Below are positions 16,522 through 25,439 of a DNA stretch of 64,000 nucleotides, piece after piece. How positions within the stretch are numbered: the first letter of the stretch is position 1; each line of letters opens with the position of its first letter. The position numbers and the translations under genes are program-made. The notes under the pieces are model-generated. The model did no database searches, was not told where the DNA came from, and saw only the letters and a program-made list of their open reading frames with translations. The DNA comes from Desulfarculus baarsii DSM 2075 (GTDB lineage: Bacteria > Desulfobacterota > Desulfarculia > Desulfarculales > Desulfarculaceae). The stretch spans positions 3,127,501 to 3,191,500 of the forward strand of contig NC_014365.1 in the NCBI RefSeq assembly GCF_000143965.1, in the 5' to 3' direction.

Positions 16522-18663
16522 CTACTTGCCCGCCCGGGCCAGGCGCACGGTGGCCTCGCACAAGGCGTTGGCGCCGCCGGCCGGGTCATAGACATGCAAC
16601 AGCCCCACCTGCAGCCTTTGGTCGGCCACGCCGTTGCCAAAGGCGCGCTTTTGCAGGGGCACGGTGCGCCCGAAGCCGTGCAGCAGAAACACCGCGTCGG
16701 GGTGGATCCACGGCGTCAATTTGACCTTGGCCTTGGCGCTGTAGCCGGGCGCGCTGACCACGGCCTCGTCGCCATCGGCCAGGCCCAGGGCCTCGGCCCG
16801 CCGGGGGTGGACCCAAATGGGGTTGTCGTGCAAAATCTCGTGTAAAAGAGGGTTATTGGCCGTATGGGCGTGGTTGTGCACGCTTGATCGGCCAAAGAGC
16901 AGGCGAAATTCATCGTCGGCCAACGCCTTGGGCGGCTGGAAGGGCGCGAAGCTCTCGATGCCGGCCTGGCTCAGGCGCGAGCTGACCAGCTCGATCTTGC
17001 CCGAGGGCGTCTTGAACTTGAGCCCCTCGGCGCGGTCGAACATGATGGGCTGGTCGGCCAGGGACAAGACGCCGCGTTGGCGCAGTTGGGCGATATCGAC
17101 GCCCGTGCCTTCGAGCTGATAGGCCCAGATATCCTCGATGGCCTGGAAGTTGAAATATTGCCCCGCGCCCAGGCGACTGGCCAACTGGCCGAAGATCCAC
17201 CAGGCCGGCCTGGTGTCGTGGAGCGGGGCCACGGCCTGGTCGCGCATCTGGATGGTCGGCTTGGCGCCATCCTTGAGGGCCAGGATGTTGGCCCGCTCCA
17301 GATAGGTGGCCTCGGGCAGGATCACGTCGGCGTACCAGGCCGTCTCGGAGTAATTGACGTCGATGGCCACCAGCAGGTCCAGGCGGTCGAGGGCCTTTTT
17401 CTGGGCCTCCGGGTCGGGCAGGGCGCTGAGGGGGTCGTGCCGATAACAGATATAAGCGCCCACGTGATAGGGCTGGTCGGTCTCCATGGCTTCGTAAAGC
17501 AAGTGCAGCAGGCCGGGCCCCGCGTCGAAATGGCTGTATTTCCAGCCGCAACCATCGACGCGCTGATCGACGGGCTTGGGCATGGGCTCACCCAGGCTGC
17601 GCAGGGGCTTGCGGCCGGCGTCGGCGGCCTTTTTGGCGAAGATAAGTCCGCCGGGCGTCTCGATGGCCCCGAAAAGGACGTTGAGAATGCTGGCCGTGCG
17701 GCTGGAGTAGAACGACTGCATGTGGCGAGCGGTCATCCAGCCGGCGTGGAACATCACCTTGGGCGCGTCGGCGGCGATCTCGCGGATGAAGCTTTGCACC
17801 TCGGCCGCCGGGATGCCGGTGTGCTCTTCCTGCCACTGGGCGGTGTAGGGGGCGACAAAGGTCTTCAGTTCGTCCAGGCCGCTGACCCAGCGCGCGCAGA
17901 ACTCCTTGTCGTACAGCTCGTTGTAAATCACCTCGTGGATCAGGGCCAGGTTGAGGGCGTAGTCGGTGTTGGGGCGGATCTGCCAATAGCGGGTGGCCTT
18001 GGCGGCGGTGAGGCTGGCCCGGGGGTCGATGTAGGTGCATTTGGCCCCGGCGGCCATGGCTTTCATGAAGTCCTTGGCCTCCTTGACCTGCAACGACTCG
18101 ATGATGTTGCGGCCGTAGAGCACGATGTGGCGGGTGTTTTTTATATCGTAGGACAGGCCCTTGCGGCCCAGGCCATAGAGGCTCAGCGCGGCGTGGTGGG
18201 TGTTGCGGCCGCAGGTGCAGTCGTGGTTGAAGTAGTTGGGCGAGCCGATGGCCTTCAGAAAGCTCTTGGTCAGGTCGTTGAACGGGCCGCCGCGGTCGCT
18301 CAGGGCGATGGCCTTGGCCCCGTGGGCGTCGATGACCTTTTGCAGCTTTTGGGCCACGTAATCCAGCGCCTCGTCCCACGAGGCTTGCCGCCACTGGCCC
18401 TGGCCGCGTTCGCCCACGCGGATCAGCGGCTGCAGGGGCCGCTGGTCGTCGTCGTAGAGCAGGCTCAGGCCCGCCGCGCCCTTGGCGCAGAGGCTGGCGC
18501 CCATGGCCTTGTCGTTTTCGTTGCCTTGCAGCCAGCGCACGCGCCCGTCCTCCACCTCCACCTGGATCGGACAGCGCACCGCGCACATGCCGCACATGCT
18601 GTAGACGGTTCGTTTGCCTGGGTCGGCCACGTTGGCCACATTGGGCGCTTGGGTTTTGTTCAT
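16522..18663 (-). CDS. Molybdopterin oxidoreductase catalytic subunit (DMSO reductase family)
   Basis: A 713-residue protein. The ATG at 18663 is chosen because GGAG precedes it and the recognisable domain follows; the longer open frame to 19353 runs across the cheW gene and is spurious. An N-terminal [4Fe-4S] site (Cys24, Cys27, Cys31, Cys59) is followed by the Mo-bisPGD domains and ends with the C-terminal molydop_binding barrel (L-F-G-R-S-S-V-H-N-H-A-H-T-A-N). A C-T-C-G-R-N-T-H-H segment in the expected loop may supply the Mo ligand. There is no Tat signal and no in-frame UGA, so it is a cytoplasmic, non-selenocysteine enzyme. It resembles thiosulfate/polysulfide reductase and formate dehydrogenase large subunits; the substrate is uncertain. 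Confidence 0.88.
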   Translation of the reverse strand: MNKTQAPNVANVADPGKRTVYSMCGMCAVRCPIQVEVEDGRVRWLQGNENDKAMGASLCAKGAAGLSLLYDDDQRPLQPLIRVGERGQGQWRQASWDEALDYVAQKLQKVIDAHGAKAIALSDRGGPFNDLTKSFLKAIGSPNYFNHDCTCGRNTHHAALSLYGLGRKGLSYDIKNTRHIVLYGRNIIESLQVKEAKDFMKAMAAGAKCTYIDPRASLTAAKATRYWQIRPNTDYALNLALIHEVIYNELYDKEFCARWVSGLDELKTFVAPYTAQWQEEHTGIPAAEVQSFIREIAADAPKVMFHAGWMTARHMQSFYSSRTASILNVLFGAIETPGGLIFAKKAADAGRKPLRSLGEPMPKPVDQRVDGCGWKYSHFDAGPGLLHLLYEAMETDQPYHVGAYICYRHDPLSALPDPEAQKKALDRLDLLVAIDVNYSETAWYADVILPEATYLERANILALKDGAKPTIQMRDQAVAPLHDTRPAWWIFGQLASRLGAGQYFNFQAIEDIWAYQLEGTGVDIAQLRQRGVLSLADQPIMFDRAEGLKFKTPSGKIELVSSRLSQAGIESFAPFQPPKALADDEFRLLFGRSSVHNHAHTANNPLLHEILHDNPIWVHPRRAEALGLADGDEAVVSAPGYSAKAKVKLTPWIHPDAVFLLHGFGRTVPLQKRAFGNGVADQRLQVGLLHVYDPAGGANALCEATVRLARAGK

Positions 18664-18848
18664 ATGCGAAACTCCATCCTGCCTGCTGGGGGCTTTGGCG
18701 ACGCGAAAAGCCGCCGTCCAGGAGACCATTTTGTCACGATCAGCCCGCCAACGCCAGCCCGAGGGCGTTTTTTTGGCGCGGCAAGACAAAACGCCGCCCC
18801 CGCCGACCCCACGGGCGGCGCGAGCGGCGCGCGGCGGCCAGGAAAATC

Positions 18849-19355
18849 CTAGATCGAGCCGATGGCCCTGATCTCGGTGGAGGTGAGCACTTTGTCGATG
18901 GCCAACAGCGTGATGACCTTTTCGCCAAACTTGGCCATGCCCAGGATGAAGCTGGTGTCGAGGACGACGCCGAAACTGGGCGTGGGCTCGACGTTTTCGG
19001 CCCGCACGTCGGCCACCTCGTTGACCATGTCCACCACGATGCCCATCATGATCGGCTGGTCCTCGCTCATCACCTCGACGACGATCACGCAGGTGCGGTC
19101 GTCGGGCTCTTTGTATTGCAGGGCGAATTTCAGGCGCAGATCGACCACCGGGATGACCTTGCCGCGCAGGTTGATCACGCCCAGGACGAAATCGGGCGTG
19201 CGGGGGATGGGCGTGACGTTCATCATGCCGATGATCTCGCGCACGCGCAGGATCTCCAGGCCGTATTCCTCGTCGGCCAGGCCGAAGGTCAGATATTTGC
19301 CGGCCAATTCCTGGCCGATGGCGCTGACTTGTTGCGAAGCGTCCTTGGCGCACAT
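18849..19355 (-). CDS. CheW-like chemotaxis coupling protein
   Basis: A 168-residue single-domain CheW protein; the ATG at 19355 has GGGAGGAAA in front and is preferred over 19433. Family signatures are Y-L-T-F-G-L-A-D-E-E-Y-G-L-E-I-L-R-V-R-E-I-I, the P-D-F-V-L-G-V-I-N-L-R-G-K-V-I-P-V-V-D-L-R motif, and G-I-V-V-D-M-V-N-E-V-A-D-V. CheW links receptors to the kinase CheA. No receptor, CheA or other chemotaxis gene is nearby, so it serves a distant array. It lies downstream of the NtrC-type regulator, separated by about 225 bases with a large palindrome. Confidence 0.9.
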   Translation of the reverse strand: MCAKDASQQVSAIGQELAGKYLTFGLADEEYGLEILRVREIIGMMNVTPIPRTPDFVLGVINLRGKVIPVVDLRLKFALQYKEPDDRTCVIVVEVMSEDQPIMMGIVVDMVNEVADVRAENVEPTPSFGVVLDTSFILGMAKFGEKVITLLAIDKVLTSTEIRAIGSI

Positions 19356-19553
19356 GGCGTTTTCCTCCCGCCTTGGGTTTTGCTTGGCCGCCGGGGCGAC
19401 CTCGTTTTTCGTGCCGGGGCTCCGGCGGTCCACGCGGGTTTGTTTTGCGAAATCCGGGCCAACGGGCGCGGCGCGCGCTACAAAAATAAAAACTGGTTAT
19501 TTCAACATGTTGCCCGCCACTCGATAGCCGTCACGCCGAGCGAGGCCCGTCAC

Positions 19554-19585
19554 GTGACACTTGTGTCACGTGACACAAGTGTCAC
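19554..19585. repeat. Perfect 32-bp palindrome of four 7-mers
   Basis: The sequence is GTGACAC-TT-GTGTCAC followed by GTGACAC-AA-GTGTCAC, a perfect 32-base palindrome whose halves are each near-palindromes, so the 7-mer GTGACAC occurs four times in alternating orientation. It overlaps the last codon and stop of the NtrC-type gene and lies about 200 bases upstream of cheW. It lacks a T-run, so it is either a multimer protein-binding site for cheW or a strong 3' hairpin for the upstream mRNA. Confidence 0.8.
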
Positions 19586-21309
19586 TCCGAGCCGTCGCCC
19601 AGTTCGCTCAGGCCAAGCTCGTTCAGCTTGCGATAGAGCGTGTTGCGGCTCAAACCCAGCAGGCGGGCGGCCTTGGCCTTGTTGCCGCCGGCCCGGCGCA
19701 GGGCGGCCAGGATGCGCTGGGCCTCGCTGGTGGGGCCGTCGGCCGCGGGCGAAATCGGCGGCGCGGACAGCTCGGGCGGCAGATGTTCGGGGCCGATGAG
19801 CCCGCCGGGGCAGAAAATATAGGCATGCTCCAAGACATGGCGCAACTGGCGCACGTTACCGGGCCAGGGCTGGCGCATCAGCGCCTCCAGCGCCGTGGGC
19901 GAGAGGCCCTCCACCGGCCGGGGCATGCGCCGGGCGAACTGGGCCAGGAAATGCTCGGCCAGCAGGGGGATATCCTCGCGGCGCTGGGCCAGGGAGGGCA
20001 TGTTCAGGCGCACGACGTTGAGCCGATAATACAAATCCTGCCGAAAGCGGCCCTGGGCGCTCAACGTGGCCAAGTCCTGGTTGGTGGCCGCCACCACCCG
20101 CGCGTCCACGCGGCGCGGTTTGGCCTCGCCCACCCGCTCGACGATCTTGTCCTCCAGCACGCGCAGCAGCTTTAGCTGCACCGCGGGCGAGATGTCGCCG
20201 ATCTCGTCGAGCATGATCGTGCCGCCGTCGGCCAGCAAAAAGCGGCCGGCCTTGTCGGCCACCGCGCCGGTGAAGGCCCCGCGCGCGTGGCCGAACAGCT
20301 CACTCTCCAAGAGGTTTTCGGCCAGCGCCGCGCAGTTGACCTTGATCAACGGCCCATTGGCCCGGGGACCAAGGTAGTGCAGGGCCTCGGCGGCCAGTTC
20401 CTTGCCCGAGCCACTGGGCCCGCCGATCAGCACCGTGGTGTCGGTCTCGGCCAGGGTCTCCAGCAGGCGGTATACCTCCTGCATGGCCGGGCTCTGGCCC
20501 ACCAGGCCGTGCAGGCCACGGCGGCTGCGCAGGCTGTCCTCCAGCAGCGACAGCCGCGTGCGGTCGCGCAGCACCAGCACCGCGCCCATGGCCCGGCCCT
20601 GGCCGTCGCGCAGCGGTCGGCAGCTCAGCTCCACCAAGCGCGGCCCAGCGCCGGCGGGCACGATCTGCTGGCGGGCCTCGGCCGGGGCCGAGCCGCCCCG
20701 GGCCGTGGCCAAAAGCATCTGGCGGCCCTGGCCCAGGGGCGCCCACATGGGCTCTTCCAGCGACGAACCCAAGGCCGCCTGACTGGTCAGGCCCAGCAGC
20801 TCCTGGGCCGCGCGGTTGATCTGGCTGAGGCGGCCGTCAACGCCCACGCTGATCACGCCGTCACCCACGCCCTCGACGATGGCCGTCAGCAGGGCCTGAT
20901 AACGCCGGCGCTGGGCGGCCTCGTGGTCCCGTTCATCGATCAGGCGCTTGTGGGCCAGCGCCGCCCGGGCCGCGCGCAGCAGGGCGTCCTTGGTCACGGG
21001 CTTGACCATGAAATCAAAGGCCCCCAGCCGCAGCGCCCGCGAGGCCGCCTCCACCGTGGGCTGGCCGGTGATCATCACCACCGGCGTGGTCGGTTGCAGG
21101 CCCTTGGCCCGTTCCAGCAGCTCCAGGCCCGAACGCCCGCCCAAGATGATATCGACAAACACCGCGTCAAAGGCGTCCGCCTCCAGGGCCGCCACGGCCT
21201 GGTCAAAGTCGGCCGCCGTTTGCACGGCGTGGCCCGCGTCGCCAAGCAGCGCCTCGAAGGTCAGGCGCAGAACTTGTTCGTCGTCGACCACCAACACCCG
21301 GCCGCTCAT
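19582..21309 (-). CDS. Sigma54-dependent response regulator (NtrC type) with PAS domain
   Basis: A 575-residue activator. The receiver domain (1-120) has phospho-acceptor Asp53 (F-V-D-I-I-L). A PAS domain (about 135-250) follows. The AAA+ domain (about 275-500) has Walker A G-P-S-G-S-G-K-E, the sigma54-contact loop G-A-F-T-G-A and Walker B I-M-L-D-E. A Fis-type helix-turn-helix (N-K-A-K-A-A-R-L-L-G-L-S-R-N-T-L-Y-R-K-L) ends the protein. The extra PAS between receiver and AAA+ is uncommon and suggests a second input. It overlaps the upstream kinase gene by four bases (ATGA), so the two form a two-component system. No clear sigma54 promoter was seen nearby. Confidence 0.95.
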   Translation of the reverse strand: MSGRVLVVDDEQVLRLTFEALLGDAGHAVQTAADFDQAVAALEADAFDAVFVDIILGGRSGLELLERAKGLQPTTPVVMITGQPTVEAASRALRLGAFDFMVKPVTKDALLRAARAALAHKRLIDERDHEAAQRRRYQALLTAIVEGVGDGVISVGVDGRLSQINRAAQELLGLTSQAALGSSLEEPMWAPLGQGRQMLLATARGGSAPAEARQQIVPAGAGPRLVELSCRPLRDGQGRAMGAVLVLRDRTRLSLLEDSLRSRRGLHGLVGQSPAMQEVYRLLETLAETDTTVLIGGPSGSGKELAAEALHYLGPRANGPLIKVNCAALAENLLESELFGHARGAFTGAVADKAGRFLLADGGTIMLDEIGDISPAVQLKLLRVLEDKIVERVGEAKPRRVDARVVAATNQDLATLSAQGRFRQDLYYRLNVVRLNMPSLAQRREDIPLLAEHFLAQFARRMPRPVEGLSPTALEALMRQPWPGNVRQLRHVLEHAYIFCPGGLIGPEHLPPELSAPPISPAADGPTSEAQRILAALRRAGGNKAKAARLLGLSRNTLYRKLNELGLSELGDGSE

Positions 21310-23003
21310 GGGGTCTCCTCGCCGCTGGCGGCCGCCGGCAGATCGACGATCACCGTGGCCCCGCCGCCCTCGCGGCTTTCGAAACCGATGCGCCCGCCGT
21401 GATCGCGGACAATGCCGTGGCTGACGCTAAGCCCCAGGCCCGTGCCCTGGCCCGGCGGCTTGGTGCTGAAAAACGGCTCGAACACGCGGCGTTGCATGGC
21501 CGGGGCCAGGCCCACGCCGTTGTCGATAAAACGCAGGCGCAGGGCCGGGCGGCCGTCGGCCGACTCGTGGCGGGCGGCCTGGATGGTCAGGGTCTTGCGC
21601 GGATCGGCCGAGGGAAAGCGCTGATCCAGGGCCTGCTGGGCGTTGGAGATTAAATTCATGAACACCTGCTGGAGCTGGCGGCGGCGGCCCAGGGCCGGCG
21701 GCAGATCGGCCGGCAGATCCAGCTCCAGGCGCGCGCCGCGCTTGGTCAGTTGGTTGCCCATCAGGGCCAGGGCGTCGCCCAACACGGCGGCCAGGTCGAC
21801 GGCGGCGGGCTCTTCGCTGTGGGGCCGGGCAAAGGACAGCAGGTTGGCCACGATGGTCGAGATGCGTTGGCCTTCCTGGATGATCAGGGCCGGATACTCG
21901 GCGCGGGCCTGGGGGCTGTCGGCGCGGTCGATGATCAGTTGGGCCAGGTTGATCACGCCGTTGATGGGATTGTTGATCTCGTGGGCCACGCCGGCGGCCA
22001 GTTCGCCGATGGAGGCCAGATGGGCGGCCATGGCCGCCTCGGTCTCCAGGTTTTTTTTGGCCGTCACCTCGCGCAGCATGACCAGGGCCGTGTGGGCCGC
22101 GCCGTCGCCGGCCGTCTCCACCGGCCGAGCCGTGGCCCAGAAATGCCGGCGGCCGTCGGGGCCGTCCTGGCCGCATTCGGCCTCGTGGGCTTGGCCGCCT
22201 TGCAGGCAGGCCCGGGCCAGTTCCTCGGCGGTGGTTCTGGCCTCGCCGCCCTGGCCCAGCAGGGCCAGGGCTTGATCGTTGGCCCAGGTCATGGCCAGAT
22301 TTTGATCGAAGATGACCATGGCCTCACCCACGGCCTCGACTATGGCCGAAAGCTTGCGCCCGCTCTCGACCAAGGCCTGCTCCATGGCCTGTTTTTCGGT
22401 GATGTCGTGGACGATGACGTGAACCAGGCCCACGGCGGCGATGGGGCTGGAATGCAGTTCCACCTGGCGTTGGCGGCCGTCGGCCAGGCGATGGCGGCCC
22501 AAGGCCACGCCGGGCTCGCTGGCTGGCGGGGCCGGCTGGCCCGAGGCGTCCAGTTGGCCCAAGCTCATGGCGGCCAGCTCCGTCCAGCGGTGGCCGTAGT
22601 AGCGGCAGGCGGCGGGGTTGGCGTCGCGGATGCGGCCGCCGTGGGGGTCGATCAGCAGCATGGCCTGGTGCGAGTCGTGAAACAGGCTGCGATAGCGGGC
22701 ATCGCTTTCGACCAGGGCCTCTTTGGTCAGCCGGCCGCGCTCGACCTCCAGTTGCAGGGCGGCGATGAGCGCCTTGTCATGCTGGGCTCTGGCCAATTCG
22801 GCGCGGCGGGCGCGCGTCAGCGACCGCCAGGCGGCCCAGGTCGTCACCGCCAGCGCCGCCAGGCCGGCGGCCAGGCCCAGCGCCAGCCACCCATCAGGCC
22901 ATGGCCCGGCCAAGGCCCGGCCCAAAAGCGCACCCACGCCCAACGACACGGCCACCAGCGTCGCGCCGAGAGGCAACGCGTTTTCGCGGCTGAAAAAATT
23001 CAT
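21306..23003 (-). CDS. Membrane PAS sensor histidine kinase
   Basis: A 565-residue sensor kinase. Two closely spaced transmembrane helices lie at about 13-33 and 38-60, leaving almost no periplasmic loop, so sensing is probably cytoplasmic or in the membrane. Two PAS domains follow (about 100-205 and 215-325). The HisKA box is G-V-A-H-E-I-N-N-P-I-N-G-V-I-N-L, and the ATPase domain has N-L-I-S-N-A-Q-Q-A-L, D-N-G-V-G-L and G-T-G-L-G-L-S-V-S. It is the partner of the NtrC-type regulator encoded immediately downstream. Confidence 0.94.
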   Translation of the reverse strand: MNFFSRENALPLGATLVAVSLGVGALLGRALAGPWPDGWLALGLAAGLAALAVTTWAAWRSLTRARRAELARAQHDKALIAALQLEVERGRLTKEALVESDARYRSLFHDSHQAMLLIDPHGGRIRDANPAACRYYGHRWTELAAMSLGQLDASGQPAPPASEPGVALGRHRLADGRQRQVELHSSPIAAVGLVHVIVHDITEKQAMEQALVESGRKLSAIVEAVGEAMVIFDQNLAMTWANDQALALLGQGGEARTTAEELARACLQGGQAHEAECGQDGPDGRRHFWATARPVETAGDGAAHTALVMLREVTAKKNLETEAAMAAHLASIGELAAGVAHEINNPINGVINLAQLIIDRADSPQARAEYPALIIQEGQRISTIVANLLSFARPHSEEPAAVDLAAVLGDALALMGNQLTKRGARLELDLPADLPPALGRRRQLQQVFMNLISNAQQALDQRFPSADPRKTLTIQAARHESADGRPALRLRFIDNGVGLAPAMQRRVFEPFFSTKPPGQGTGLGLSVSHGIVRDHGGRIGFESREGGGATVIVDLPAAASGEETP

Positions 23004-23111
23004 GCAACGGGAGCCTTTCGGAACGGCTTCGGCCCGCGCGCCCCGAGGCCCCAGGCCATCTTGACCCGCCGGCCGCCAAGCGCGATCCCCGCGCCGGCCC
23101 GCGCGGTGGCG

Positions 23112-25277
23112 TTACGACCTGGCGCGCGACGGCGCGGGCGGGGCCAGCAGGCGCAGGCCCATGCCGCCGCCCAGGCAGTGTTCGCGGGCCAACCGGCAGA
23201 GCATTTCCAGCTCATCGTCGCCCCCCCCGCGCGCCAAGTCAAGGACGATGTCCACCACGCCGCCGTCGCCCAGCGCCCGATTGTCCACGGCCATGGCCGC
23301 GCGCAATGCCACCAGCGGGCTGCGGCCGCCTTCGCCGGCCGGCGAAAGCCCCGGCGTCAGGGGTTGTCCGGCCAGGCGGCCGTTGGGCAAGGCCCCGGTG
23401 CGCAGACCCAGGGCCCGGCCGCCCTCGCCGCTATTCATGCCCGGCCAAAAGGCGTCCTCGCCCTGGCCACGGCGCGACAGGCACTCGTGAAAAAGGCCCG
23501 AAACCCGCCGGGCCATGGCCGTGGGCAGAGGGTGGCCGCCACCCAGCTTGGGCGCGGCCAGGATGGCGCCCAGCAGCTTGAAGTTCTTGCTGAAGCCGGC
23601 GGCCATCTCGGCGGTGAGCTGGCTGAGGCTGGTTTGACGGTTTTCGAAGACCACCGTTTGCAACGCGGCCAGCGAATCGGCCGTATCGGCCAGGCCCACG
23701 CCCTGGATGGCCCCGTGATCGCACCGCGCGCCACCGCCGGCCAAGTCCAGGCCCCGCTGCCGGCAGCCATCCGACAACAGCGAGGCCAGCGGCGCGGCCC
23801 ACCAACGTCGCCGCCCATGGCGCGCGGCCCGCAGGCCCTCCACCACCCGGCCCAGCAGGAAGTCCATCTGCCGGCCAAAGGCGTCCAGCACCTGGCCAAG
23901 ACCGCCCATGCCCGCCGGCGGCGGCGTGGCCAGGCCCAGCCGGCGTTTGGAGCCGAAGCAGCGGCCCTGGTTGAGAGCCAGCTCCAGGCACAACGGCAGG
24001 TTGAAACAGGCCGCGCCCGGCCAGACGAAACTGACCCCCGGCACGGCCACGCCGCCACGGGCGTCCGGGACGTAGCCGGCGGCATCGGCCGCCCCGCAGC
24101 CGCGCTCGGTCAGCGAGGCGATCACCGCTTCGTCGCAGGCCAGGCTCACGCTCAGGCCGCCCTGCCAGGTCGTCTCCAGCGCCCAGCGCAGAAAGCGCGG
24201 CGACGAACCGGCGTGCAGGCGGATCTGCAAGCTGGCCGAACCCAACCCGGCCAGGGTCGCCGCCTCGACGATCAGCCGCGAAAGCTCATTGGCCCCATCG
24301 CCGCCCGCGCCGTCATCGCCGCCCAGCACCACGGCCAGGGCCTGGGGCCGGGGCGCTTCGTCGTGACTTGGCCGCCAGCGCGTCACCTCGGCGGCCTTGG
24401 CCATCAGGCACAGCAAAAGCTCCCTGGCTTGGGCGGCGTTGATGCGGCCGGCAATCAAATCGGCGACATAATATGGATAAAGGTATTGATCGACCCGGCC
24501 CAACGAAGAAACCAGGCCGGGGCTCTCCAACTCCAGACCCATATAGCAAAGCCACAGGGCTTGCAGGGCCTCGTGAAAGGTCTCGGCTGGCCGGGCCGGC
24601 GTCTTGCGACAAACGCGCGCGATCTGGCGTAGTTCGGCCGCCCTGGCCTCGTGGCTGGACCGCGCCAGGCGTTCGGCCTCCTCGGCCAGGCGCGTGGCGT
24701 GGGCGGTCAAAGCCTGACCAACCAGTCGCGCCGCCTCGAAAAACGGCCCTTCACGCCCGCTGATCGAGGCCAGCAGACCATCGACGCCCAGGCGCAGGAA
24801 GCTCGCGAAATCGGGCAAGAAACGGCCGCCATCAGCCTCGTCAAACCACAAGGCCTGGGCCGGCGGCAGATCGCGGCCCCTGGCCGTCCGGCGGCCACAT
24901 TGGCCGGCCAACACACCCAGGCGATCCGCGAGGGCCAGGGGCAGCGGGGCCTGGCGGCCGTCGCCGCCGCGAGCCAGGCACTGGGCCCGCGTCAGCGCGT
25001 CGAACTCCGGGTGCACCAGCACCGAGCGCCGAAAAGAGCCAACCGCGCCGACGATCAGCTCGTGGTCGTGGATACGCGGCGGTTTGTGCCGCATCAGGTA
25101 GGCGAAGGCCTGGGCCCGGGCCAGGACGGGAGGCAAGTCGCCACGCCCGCCCCGACGGCGGAAGCGGCCCAGCAGCAAGGCCCGCTCGGGGCAGAGGCGA
25201 ACCGGCTCGGCCAGCATTTGTCGCTTGATGGCCGCGAAACGATCCCAGGTGACGCCGATCCATGGCTGATCCAACAT
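23112..25277 (-). CDS. Glycyl radical enzyme (PFL) homologue lacking both catalytic residues
   Basis: 721 residues from the ATG at 25277, which has GGAGG just upstream (an earlier ATG at 25301 lacks one). Family features are clear: the T-F-H-E-A-L-Q-A-L-W-L-C-Y block, V-D-Q-Y-L-Y-P-Y-Y-V-A-D-L, N-L-P-L-C-L-E-L-A-L-N-Q-G, and the late G-R-L-A-G-Q-P-L-T-P-G-L-S-P segment. However, the active-site G-C-x-E is replaced by G-Y-V-P-D (Tyr402 where the thiyl Cys should be). The protein ends in G-L-R-L-L-A-P where the radical loop R-V-x-G-Y should be, so the radical Gly and about 30-40 C-terminal residues are absent. No activating-enzyme gene is adjacent. A conventional radical mechanism appears impossible; it may be a pseudoenzyme or a decaying copy. 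Confidence 0.75.
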   Translation of the reverse strand: MLDQPWIGVTWDRFAAIKRQMLAEPVRLCPERALLLGRFRRRGGRGDLPPVLARAQAFAYLMRHKPPRIHDHELIVGAVGSFRRSVLVHPEFDALTRAQCLARGGDGRQAPLPLALADRLGVLAGQCGRRTARGRDLPPAQALWFDEADGGRFLPDFASFLRLGVDGLLASISGREGPFFEAARLVGQALTAHATRLAEEAERLARSSHEARAAELRQIARVCRKTPARPAETFHEALQALWLCYMGLELESPGLVSSLGRVDQYLYPYYVADLIAGRINAAQARELLLCLMAKAAEVTRWRPSHDEAPRPQALAVVLGGDDGAGGDGANELSRLIVEAATLAGLGSASLQIRLHAGSSPRFLRWALETTWQGGLSVSLACDEAVIASLTERGCGAADAAGYVPDARGGVAVPGVSFVWPGAACFNLPLCLELALNQGRCFGSKRRLGLATPPPAGMGGLGQVLDAFGRQMDFLLGRVVEGLRAARHGRRRWWAAPLASLLSDGCRQRGLDLAGGGARCDHGAIQGVGLADTADSLAALQTVVFENRQTSLSQLTAEMAAGFSKNFKLLGAILAAPKLGGGHPLPTAMARRVSGLFHECLSRRGQGEDAFWPGMNSGEGGRALGLRTGALPNGRLAGQPLTPGLSPAGEGGRSPLVALRAAMAVDNRALGDGGVVDIVLDLARGGGDDELEMLCRLAREHCLGGGMGLRLLAPPAPSRARS

Positions 25278-25375
25278 GCCCCTCCGTCGCTGTGTGGCCA
25301 TATTATGCGAAATGCGCCCGCGCCATTTCAACAGCGTTTCGGCCGCTTGCTACCTAGTGATTAGTTTTTTTGCGC

Positions 25376-25411
25376 AAAAAAACAGGGAGCCCCGCCACGG
25401 GGAACTCCCTG
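25376..25411 (-). terminator. Rho-independent terminator
   Basis: On the minus strand the hairpin CAGGGAG-TTCCCCGTGGCGGGG-CTCCCTG is followed by seven T. It lies just downstream of the leftward gene ending at 25440 and insulates the glycyl-radical-type gene from read-through. Confidence 0.85.
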
Positions 25412-25439
25412 AATCATAATTATATTTTATGGTGAGGCC

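Noticed and set aside
16522-18663. Molybdopterin enzyme as a selenoprotein because selB is in the window
   Set aside because: No in-frame UGA occurs; the expected ligand region uses Cys codons.
18749-18773. AACGCC/GGCGTT hairpin followed by T7 on the plus strand
   Set aside because: It would terminate rightward transcription, but no plus-strand gene precedes it; probably part of the leader region of the molybdopterin gene.
17077-18852. 591-codon open frame antisense to the molybdopterin enzyme
   Set aside because: Shadow of a well-supported gene; no ribosome binding site or domains.
16522-19353. 943-codon version of the molybdopterin subunit
   Set aside because: The extra N-terminal part overlaps cheW in another frame; the start at 18663 has an RBS and begins just before the iron-sulfur motif.
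21750-24632. Long plus-strand open frame of 960 codons antisense to the kinase and the glycyl-radical-type gene
   Set aside because: It has no RBS or recognisable domain and mirrors GC-rich codon positions of the real minus-strand genes, which match known families.
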